DNA of 11,161 nucleotides from Nitrospirae bacterium RBG_13_39_12 (GTDB lineage Bacteria; Nitrospirota; Thermodesulfovibrionia; Thermodesulfovibrionales; SM23-35), in NCBI GenBank assembly GCA_001805125.1, contig MHEF01000013.1, forward strand, positions 1 to 11,161, in the 5' to 3' direction. The position numbers and the translations under genes are program-made. Shown one piece after another: positions 1-5,755 of this stretch. Numbering within the stretch: position 1 is the stretch's first letter; the number at the start of each line of letters is the position of its first letter. Under the pieces are notes generated by a model. The model ran no database searches, was not told the DNA's origin, and worked only from the letters and a program-made list of their open reading frames with translations.

Positions 1-1443
1 CACCCTTACTCTTGCCAGGGTGCCTTTACCTGCCGTAAGGACACGGACTTTGTAGTCATGGAGTTTTACATTCTTAAGTTCAGGATAAAACTTATCGAGT
101 GCTTTTCTCAGGGCATTATCAATTGCATTAACAGGCCCATTCCCTGTTGCTGCAGTGTGCTCTATGTGATCCCCCACCTTCACCATTATAGTTGCCTCGC
201 TGATAGGATCCTCTCCCTCTTTTCTCTTCTCAACTATTATCCTGAAACCTATGAGGTCAAAGAACCTTTTATGAAGGCCGAGAGACTTTTTCATCAGGAG
301 TTCGAATGATGCCTCTGCTGCCTCAAACTGAAAACCCTCGTTCTCCAAATTCTTCAAGGTTGTTACTATATCCTGCACCTGGGGAGAACCAGGGGCAAGA
401 TGTATCCCGAATTCCTCAGCTTTTCTTAAAATATTGCTTCTGCCGGCAAGATCCGATATCAGGATTCTCTGGGAATTGCCCACAAGTTCAGGCTTCATAT
501 GTTCATATGTTTCAGATCTTTTCCTTACTGCACTGACATGAATTCCTGCTTTGTGCGCAAATGCACTGTCACCGACAAAAGGCTGTCTCTTGAAGTGTCT
601 CAGGTTGGCTATCTCATTGACATACCTCGACACATCCCTCAACCTTTTCAATTTATCAGCAGTAATGCATTTTACGCCAAGTTTGATCTGGAGATTAGGA
701 ATCACCGAGCAAAGGTTTGCATTGCCGCATCTCTCACCGAGTCCGTTAATCGTACCCTGCACATGTGATGCACCAACCTTAACTGCGATTACTGAATTTG
801 CAACAGCACAGTCTGAATCATTATGTGCGTGGATACCAACAGGAATACGCACAATTTTCATGATGTCCTCAATAATATTCTTCACATCAACGGGAAGCGT
901 TCCCCCGTTTGTATCACAGAGCACAAGGCAGTCTGCACCAGCATCCTGTGCTGTTAGGAGGCATTTTAAAGCAAATTTTGGATTGCTTTTATAACCATCG
1001 AAGAAATGCTCTGCGTCAAAGAAAACTTTTTCAGCATTCTTTTTAAGATACGCTACAGAATTATAAATGATGTCAAGGTTCTCATTTAACGGAATCTTCA
1101 ATGCTTCCTTAACATGAAAATCACATGTCTTTCCGAAAATAGTAAATATCTTCGTCTTTGAATCGAGAAGGGATTTTATATTCACATCATCATGTACTTT
1201 GTGTTTCGGCCTGTGCGTGCTGCCGAATGCAACAATCTTTGAATTTGTGAGCTTGAGTTTTTTTACCCTTTTGAAAAATTCCATTTCCCTTGGATTAGAC
1301 ACAGGCCAGCCGCCTTCTATATAATGGACGCCGAGCTCGTCAAGTTTTTCAGTAATACGGAGTTTATCTTCAACAGAGAATGAAACATCTTCTGCCTGTG
1401 CTCCGTCCCTTAACGTTGTGTCGTATATTTCTATCTTGCGCAT
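1..1443 (-). CDS. cimA: (R)-citramalate synthase, 3' end cut by window edge
   Basis: This open frame gives 481 residues from ATG at 1443 to the window edge without a stop, so the C-terminus is missing. It belongs to the isopropylmalate/homocitrate synthase family of TIM-barrel acyltransferases. Visible are the N-terminal DTTLRDGAQAE motif (residues 8-18, metal/substrate Arg12-Asp13), IEGGWP (42-47), the metal-binding HAHND (205-209), NGLGERCGNAN (233-243) and FAHKAGIHVSAV (295-306), followed by the linker and the start of the regulatory LeuA-dimer domain. The AQAE...SFSVEDK and EGGWP signatures match the citramalate synthase branch (about 520-540 residues) rather than LeuA. It would condense pyruvate with acetyl-CoA to citramalate, the first step of threonine-independent isoleucine synthesis, in the cytosol. 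It sits 34 bp downstream of lysC, probably in one transcript. A homocitrate or isopropylmalate synthase is less likely. Confidence 0.9.
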   Translation of the reverse strand, partial: MRKIEIYDTTLRDGAQAEDVSFSVEDKLRITEKLDELGVHYIEGGWPVSNPREMEFFKRVKKLKLTNSKIVAFGSTHRPKHKVHDDVNIKSLLDSKTKIFTIFGKTCDFHVKEALKIPLNENLDIIYNSVAYLKKNAEKVFFDAEHFFDGYKSNPKFALKCLLTAQDAGADCLVLCDTNGGTLPVDVKNIIEDIMKIVRIPVGIHAHNDSDCAVANSVIAVKVGASHVQGTINGLGERCGNANLCSVIPNLQIKLGVKCITADKLKRLRDVSRYVNEIANLRHFKRQPFVGDSAFAHKAGIHVSAVRKRSETYEHMKPELVGNSQRILISDLAGRSNILRKAEEFGIHLAPGSPQVQDIVTTLKNLENEGFQFEAAEASFELLMKKSLGLHKRFFDLIGFRIIVEKRKEGEDPISEATIMVKVGDHIEHTAATGNGPVNAIDNALRKALDKFYPELKNVKLHDYKVRVLTAGKGTLARVRV

Positions 1444-1477
1444 AAAATACCTGTTACCTCTATCCCGGATTTTCTGA

Positions 1478-2719
1478 CTATTTTTTCGTTCTTTTCCTCT
1501 TTCTTTCTCCAAGTTCGAATGCATCGTGCAGTACCCTGACCGCAAGCTCTGTATATTTTGAATCAACAACGCAGGAGATTTTTATTTCGGAAGTGCTTAT
1601 CATTATAATGTTTATCCCGTGTTTTGCAAGTGTCTCAAACATCTTCGCTGCTACACCTGAATGGGTCCTCATGCCAACACCTATAATAGATACCTTTGCT
1701 ATATCCTCCCTGAGTACAACACCCTTTGCACCGATTTCAGCGACAGTCTCTTCTGTAATTTTAAGGGCTTTTTTGCTTTCTGTTTTAGGGACTGTGAATG
1801 AAATATCCGTTGCCTTTCCGTCACTGCTTATGTTCTGCACAATCATGTCAACAACAATATTTGCGCCTGCAACTGCATTGAAAAGTTTCGCTGCAATCCC
1901 TGGCTTGTCGTGAACTGCTATTGCTGTTATCTTTGCCTGGTTTTTGTCATAGGCAACACCCGATACAACAACCTTTTCCATCTCCTTGTCCTCCTTAACA
2001 ACAAGTGTACCAGGATTATTACTGAAACTCGACCTTACCACAACCGGAACATTGTATATTTTTGCAAACTCAACAGACCTTGTCTGTAATACCTTCGCAC
2101 CAAGACTTGCAAGTTCAAGCATTTCATCATAAGAAATCTTGCTGAGTTTCCGGGCATTCGGTACAACATTTGGATCTGTAGTATAAACGCCGTCAACATC
2201 TGTATAAATCTCACAGAAATCCGCTCCAAGAGCTGCTGCAACTGCCACTGCCGTCAGGTCGGATCCGCCCCTTCCAAGGGTTGTAACATCAGAACTTTCC
2301 GTCACGCCCTGAAAACCCGCAATAACAGGGATTATGCCCTTTGCTAAAGTATTTCTTACACGTTCCCCTGTTATTTTTTCAATCTTTGCCTTTGTATGTG
2401 AATCATTTGTAATAATCCCCACCTGTCTGCCTGTGAAAGATACAGATTTAAATCCCAGCTCGCATATCGCAATTGCCGTAAGCGCGGCACTTATCCGCTC
2501 GCCGGATGAAAGCAGCAGATCCATCTCCCGCTCATCCGGATTCTGGGATATCTGATTTGCAAGCCCGATAAGCTTGTCTGTTTCTCCTGACATTGCAGAT
2601 ACGACAACAACAACATCATTACCCTTTTTCTTGGTTTCAATAACTCGTTCTGCAACAGCTTTTATTCTATCTAAACTCCCGACAGATGTTCCGCCATATT
2701 TCTGTATAACAAGAGCCAA
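1478..2719 (-). CDS. lysC: Aspartate kinase (LysC-type, with two ACT domains)
   Basis: The 413-residue product phosphorylates aspartate, the committed step to lysine, threonine and methionine. The kinase domain (about 1-245) shows KYGGTSVG (7-14), SGERISA (72-78), TTLGRGGSDLTA (146-157) and TDVDGVYTTDP (173-183). Two ACT regulatory domains follow, near residues 264-335 (DKPGIAAKLF) and 343-410 (HSGVAAKMF, MISTSEIKIS), so allosteric control by lysine and/or threonine is expected. Length is normal for a monofunctional aspartokinase. The start is TTG at 2719-2717, directly after the TAA stop of apgM (TAATTG). The family consensus begins exactly here (MALxxQKYGGTSV) and the preceding codon is a stop, so no earlier start is possible. 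No strong ribosome site precedes it, which suggests coupling to apgM translation. A second, internal start probably makes a beta subunit (see 1979-1996). The C-terminus is unusually basic (GERKRKRTKK). Confidence 0.96.
   Translation of the reverse strand: MALVIQKYGGTSVGSLDRIKAVAERVIETKKKGNDVVVVVSAMSGETDKLIGLANQISQNPDEREMDLLLSSGERISAALTAIAICELGFKSVSFTGRQVGIITNDSHTKAKIEKITGERVRNTLAKGIIPVIAGFQGVTESSDVTTLGRGGSDLTAVAVAAALGADFCEIYTDVDGVYTTDPNVVPNARKLSKISYDEMLELASLGAKVLQTRSVEFAKIYNVPVVVRSSFSNNPGTLVVKEDKEMEKVVVSGVAYDKNQAKITAIAVHDKPGIAAKLFNAVAGANIVVDMIVQNISSDGKATDISFTVPKTESKKALKITEETVAEIGAKGVVLREDIAKVSIIGVGMRTHSGVAAKMFETLAKHGINIIMISTSEIKISCVVDSKYTELAVRVLHDAFELGERKRKRTKK
1979..1996 (-). promoter_or_regulatory. 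Internal ribosome binding site and ATG for an aspartokinase beta subunit
   Basis: Inside lysC, in the same frame, an AAGGAGG sequence (1996-1990) precedes an ATG (1981-1979, codon Met247) by 8 bases. Initiation there would give a 167-residue protein (1478-1981) made of just the two ACT domains. Bacillus LysC and Corynebacterium aspartokinase are known to make such in-frame beta subunits, which form alpha2beta2 enzymes, and their internal start falls at about the same place. The Shine-Dalgarno match here is much better than that of the full-length TTG start, so the ACT-only chain may be made in excess. This is an inference from the site; the codons Lys-Glu-Asp-Lys-Glu could also produce the purine run by chance. 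Confidence 0.65.
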
Positions 2720-3937
2720 TTAAACCAACCTGCCTTTAATAAAATAATCTATTAATTTATACCCTTCTTCAAAAAATAGTATACCTTTTCTTTCTGTAAT
2801 TGTTTCATCAAAAGCTGTATCTTCATTTTTTCTCTTAATGCTATTGTCGTATATAACAAACGGTACAGGCTCATCTGTATGTGTTTTGACCTCTATTGGT
2901 GTAGCATGATCAGGCAGAATAAGTATTCTGTACTCTTCAAAAGATTCTATCTTTTTAAGTACAGTTCCCACAACAAGTGCATCAAAATCCTCTATAGCTT
3001 TTATCTTGTCAGAATAACTTCCTGAATGTCCTGCTTCATCAGGTGCCTCAACATGAATATAAGCGAAGTCGACTTTCTCAAGCGCCTTCAGGGCTGCTTC
3101 TGCTTTCCCGGCATAATTAGTATCTAAATAACCTGTAATACCCTGTACCTCCAGTATCTCAAATCCGGCACATATGCCGATTCCCTTCATCAGGTCAACA
3201 GCAGAAACAAGTGCACCTTCTAGAGAATACTTTTCCCTGAAAGTCGGAAGGCTTGGTTTTTTCCCCTGCCCCCAGAACCATATACTATTTGCAGGGTTAT
3301 CCCCTCTTTTAACTCGTTCTCTGTTAACCGGATGCCTTTCAAGGATACCCGTCGATTTAAGCATCATATCCCTTAATACTTCTTCCCCTTCCCCGACAGG
3401 CAGGTAATCTGCGATATTCTTACCTGTAATATCATGAGGGGGTATGCATTCATTATTCAATGCGCCGGAAGCCCATACCATGATATGTCTGTAGCTCACT
3501 CCCGGATAGAAACATATTTGTTCTGTCCCAATTTCCCTGTTGATATCGGAAATGAGTTCCTTTGCCTCTTTTGTCGTTATATGTCCTGCGCTGTAATCCT
3601 CCATAACAGCTTTTGTCTTGTTTTTATTAAACTTGAGGGTCACCAAGTTGCACCTGTAAGCCACATCATCGTTCTTCAATTTGATTCCTATACTTACAGC
3701 TTCTAGCGGGGCCCTCCCTGAATAAAACTCATCGGGATTATAGCCGAGTATGTTCAGATTTGCGATGTCAGAACCCGGATTGGAACCAACCGGTATAGTT
3801 CTGACTTTACCTGTGATTCCCTCGCGCACAAGCCTGTCCATATTGGGTTTATATGCTTTCTGCAGAGGCGTTTTCCCCCCAAGTTCTTTTACAGGCCTGT
3901 CCGCCATTCCATCACCAAGAATAACAATATATTTCAT
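2720..3937 (-). CDS. apgM: ApgM-family phosphotransferase, proposed homoserine kinase
   Basis: The 405-residue protein belongs to the cofactor-independent phosphoglycerate mutase/alkaline phosphatase superfamily, archaeal-type ApgM branch. Metal and catalytic motifs are visible: GDGMADRP (8-15, Asp9), NPGSDIANLNILGY (53-66, nucleophile Ser56), HVEAPDEAGHSG (295-306, Asp300 and His304), LPDHATP (341-347, Asp343-His344) and HTDEPVPF (353-360). All expected ligands are present, so it should be active. Members encoded beside threonine genes have been proposed to act as homoserine kinases in bacteria that lack the GHMP-type ThrB. The position here, overlapping thrC by four bases (ATGA) and abutting lysC, supports that reading; no thrB is in the window. 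The start ATG at 3937 has an AAGGA ribosome site 6-7 bases upstream within thrC. True phosphoglycerate mutase activity is the main alternative. Confidence 0.85.
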   Translation of the reverse strand: MKYIVILGDGMADRPVKELGGKTPLQKAYKPNMDRLVREGITGKVRTIPVGSNPGSDIANLNILGYNPDEFYSGRAPLEAVSIGIKLKNDDVAYRCNLVTLKFNKNKTKAVMEDYSAGHITTKEAKELISDINREIGTEQICFYPGVSYRHIMVWASGALNNECIPPHDITGKNIADYLPVGEGEEVLRDMMLKSTGILERHPVNRERVKRGDNPANSIWFWGQGKKPSLPTFREKYSLEGALVSAVDLMKGIGICAGFEILEVQGITGYLDTNYAGKAEAALKALEKVDFAYIHVEAPDEAGHSGSYSDKIKAIEDFDALVVGTVLKKIESFEEYRILILPDHATPIEVKTHTDEPVPFVIYDNSIKRKNEDTAFDETITERKGILFFEEGYKLIDYFIKGRLV

Positions 3938-5025
3938 AAAATTCCTTCTAAAGCCTTTTCAACTGCATTTATCTCAGCTTCCACCTTTAAAGGTTCACTT
4001 GATACCCTGAAGACAGTATCCGGATCCTTCAGACCACTTCCCGTAAGAGTACACACAACACTGACACCCCGCCTGAAAAAATTAGCCCTATACAGTTTTA
4101 TTACACCTGCTAATGAAGCTGCTGAAGCAGGCTCGCAAAAAATCCCTTCTGCGGACGCAATTAGTTTGTACGCACCTAATATCTCCTCATCGGTTACAGA
4201 ATCAATCTTTCCGCCTGATTCATCCCTTGCTGAAACCGCACCTTCCCAGCTTGCAGGATTCCCTATTCTGATTGCCGTAGCAACCGTCTCCGGGTTTTCC
4301 ACGGGTCTGCCGAGAACAATCGGTGCTGCGCCTGCTGCCTGGAATCCGAGCATTACAGGCAAAGAAGAAATCCTCTTAGCAATATTATACTCCTTATAAC
4401 CTTTCCAGTATGCGGTAATATTCCCTGCATTCCCAACCGGAAGCGCATGATACTCAGGAGCAAAGCCAAGCTGGTCACAGACTTCATATGCAGCGGATTT
4501 CTGACCTTCCAGCCTGAAAGGATTAATGGAATTTACAAGTGTTATAGGATGTTTTTTCACAAGTGCTTTAACAATTTTCAGAGCTTCATCAAAATTTCCC
4601 TTGACCTGAAGGACATGTGCACCGTAAATAAGCGCCTGTACGAGTTTCCCCAGGGCGATCTTTCCTTCGGGTATAAGAACCACAGCTTTTATGTTAGCCT
4701 TGGCAGCATAAGCTGCTGCAGATGCTGATGTATTCCCTGTTGATGCACAGATTACGGCTTTTGCACCACTTTCCATGGCTTTTGAAAGCGCAAGCGTCAT
4801 CCCCCTGTCTTTAAAAGAGCCGGTTGGATTTGCACCATCAAATTTAAAATAAAGCTCAATATCAAGCCCGAGCTTTTTCTTCAAGTTTGAAACACTGATA
4901 AGAGGTGTATTCCCCTCATTTAGGGTTATAAGCGGTGTTTTATCTGTAACAGGGAGAAAATCTCTGTATTCTTCAATTATACCTCTCCAGGGAATTTTCG
5001 GACTATTACACTTTTTTATTTCCAT
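3934..5025 (-). CDS. thrC: Threonine synthase (canonical copy, ThrC2)
   Basis: The 363-residue PLP enzyme of fold type II converts O-phosphohomoserine to threonine and phosphate. The PLP lysine is Lys72 in ANPTGSFKDRG (65-75). Also visible are ASTGNTSASAAAYAA (94-108), the substrate-phosphate motif NSINPFR (165-171), the PLP-phosphate loop VGNAGNITAYWKGY (197-210), FCEPASAAS (296-304) and TLTGSGLKDPD (326-336). All match ordinary bacterial threonine synthases of about 350 residues; it has no N-terminal zinc ribbon. GGAG lies 5 bases before ATG 5025. It overlaps apgM by ATGA, so the proposed kinase and the synthase using its product are translationally coupled. It is one of two ThrC-family genes in the window (the other is at 5756-7000) and is the one with all standard active-site residues. 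Confidence 0.93.
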   Translation of the reverse strand: MEIKKCNSPKIPWRGIIEEYRDFLPVTDKTPLITLNEGNTPLISVSNLKKKLGLDIELYFKFDGANPTGSFKDRGMTLALSKAMESGAKAVICASTGNTSASAAAYAAKANIKAVVLIPEGKIALGKLVQALIYGAHVLQVKGNFDEALKIVKALVKKHPITLVNSINPFRLEGQKSAAYEVCDQLGFAPEYHALPVGNAGNITAYWKGYKEYNIAKRISSLPVMLGFQAAGAAPIVLGRPVENPETVATAIRIGNPASWEGAVSARDESGGKIDSVTDEEILGAYKLIASAEGIFCEPASAASLAGVIKLYRANFFRRGVSVVCTLTGSGLKDPDTVFRVSSEPLKVEAEINAVEKALEGIL

Positions 5026-5063
5026 ATATTCTCCAAATTCAGTGAATAGTTAAAGTCTATAGC

Positions 5064-5079
5064 GATTAATCGATTAATC
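5064..5079. promoter_or_regulatory. 16-bp perfect palindrome upstream of thrC2, candidate operator
   Basis: The sequence GATTAATCGATTAATC is its own reverse complement and also a tandem of the 8-mer CGATTAAT. It lies 39-54 bases before the thrC2 start, where a repressor or activator of the thrC2-apgM-lysC-cimA block could bind. A TATAGA hexamer follows it on the minus strand, but no good -35 box at proper spacing was found. The operator role is an inference; AT-rich palindromes can arise by chance. Confidence 0.35.
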
Positions 5080-5084
5080 AATTA

Positions 5085-5174
5085 TGTCATTCTGGCTTGT
5101 CCAGAATCTTTCTGGCGCCTTCTTTATGCAGCAAATAAACAGATAAGAAAGATTCCCGACAAGCGGGAACGACA
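5085..5174. repeat. Paired-hairpin inverted repeat between the NIL gene and thrC2
   Basis: Two 29-base arms (5085-5113 and 5146-5174) are inverted copies matching at 24 of 29 positions. Each arm starts with TGTC and holds its own 6-bp hairpin around a CTTGT loop: TTCTGG/CCAGAA (5090-5106) and, read on the minus strand, TTCCCG/CGGGAA (5169-5153). The differences between the stems are compensatory. Short imperfect palindromes of this kind, often paired, are dispersed intergenic repeats in many bacteria (REP/BIME-like, or the dRS3-type CCCGxxxxCGGG elements). It occupies most of the 206-bp gap. The rest of the gap (5175-5231) shows only a short direct repeat, TTCACTA, at 5207 and 5221. Confidence 0.7.
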
Positions 5175-5231
5175 TCTTTGTGCGAATAACAGCATGCCTT
5201 TTACCCTTCACTAAATGCCGTTCACTATATA

Positions 5232-5468
5232 CTACTCTATTACGTCTCCCTGAACGAGTTCCACATCAATTCCCTGATCCTTGAGTGACTTTATTCCCTT
5301 ATCAAGGTTTTTCTCTGTGCCTTCCAATTCAAGGACCATTTCTCCCACAGTCTCTGTAACCCTCGCCCGCCTTATATTAGGCATAACATTATATTTTTTC
5401 GCCATCGTAAAAATAACCGGCTCTTTTATAAGATGCTGCGGGAAGGTTAGCTTAACTTGCCTTTTCAT
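5232..5468 (-). CDS. Stand-alone NIL-domain protein
   Basis: The 78-residue product (79 if the adjacent upstream ATG at 5471 is used) is a single NIL domain with a ferredoxin-like alpha/beta fold. Recognisable features are the RQVKLTFP beta strand, the KEPVIF helix start, the central NVMPNIRRARVTETVGEMVLEL region and a C-terminal IDVELV strand. NIL domains occur at the end of the methionine ABC ATPase MetN, where they bind methionine, and in methanogen proteins involved in homocysteine formation from aspartate semialdehyde. A perfect AAGGAGG (5480-5474) lies 2 bases before the first ATG but 5 before the second, so the second start is preferred. It follows the sulfur-carrier gene by 11-14 bases, so it should act in the same pathway, as a methionine/homocysteine sensor or partner of ThrC1 or the carrier. 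That role is inferred. Confidence 0.85.
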   Translation of the reverse strand: MKRQVKLTFPQHLIKEPVIFTMAKKYNVMPNIRRARVTETVGEMVLELEGTEKNLDKGIKSLKDQGIDVELVQGDVIE

Positions 5469-5482
5469 CATCTCCTCCTTGC

Positions 5483-5755
5483 TTATCCCCCTGCAATCGC
5501 AGGTACAATTGAAACCTCATCTCCTTCTTTTACCTCTGTCTCCTCATTTTTCAGAAATCTTATATCCTCATCATTCAGGTATATATTTATAAATCTTCTT
5601 ATCTTTCCTCCTTCAGATATTCTTTCTCCTATCCCAGGGAATTTCTTGTCCAGGTAATTGATAAGATTTATAATTGTACCCGGCTCTCCTTCAACTTCAT
5701 CTTTTCCTTCTGTAAGTTTTTGAAGCGGAGTTGGAATCCTCACTTTTACAGCCAT
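5483..5755 (-). CDS. ThiS/MoaD-like sulfur-carrier protein ending in Gly-Gly
   Basis: The 90-residue beta-grasp protein (MAVKVRIPTPLQKLT start, LINYLDKKFPGI helix, VKEGDEVSIVPAIAGG end) has the family's hallmark C-terminal Gly-Gly immediately before TAA, with no extra residues to remove. Such carriers are adenylated by a MoeB/ThiF enzyme and converted to a thiocarboxylate that donates sulfur to thiamine, molybdopterin, cysteine (CysO) or homocysteine. Its ATG directly follows the TAG stop of ThrC1 (TAGATG), and its ribosome site GGGGAGGG lies in the last codons of that gene, so the two are translationally coupled. No molybdopterin or thiamine genes are nearby, so sulfur transfer in amino-acid synthesis, with ThrC1 as partner, is the best reading. 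CysO or HcyS-like function is inferred from context. Confidence 0.88.
   Translation of the reverse strand: MAVKVRIPTPLQKLTEGKDEVEGEPGTIINLINYLDKKFPGIGERISEGGKIRRFINIYLNDEDIRFLKNEETEVKEGDEVSIVPAIAGG

Noticed and set aside
58..994. Plus-strand open frames over the cimA region
   Set aside because: They are antisense to an intact cimA frame with full catalytic motifs, have no recognisable domains and no ribosome sites.
5085..5174. Rho-independent terminator after the NIL gene
   Set aside because: Stems are only 6 bp and neither is followed by a clear U-run on the minus strand; a dispersed paired repeat explains it better.
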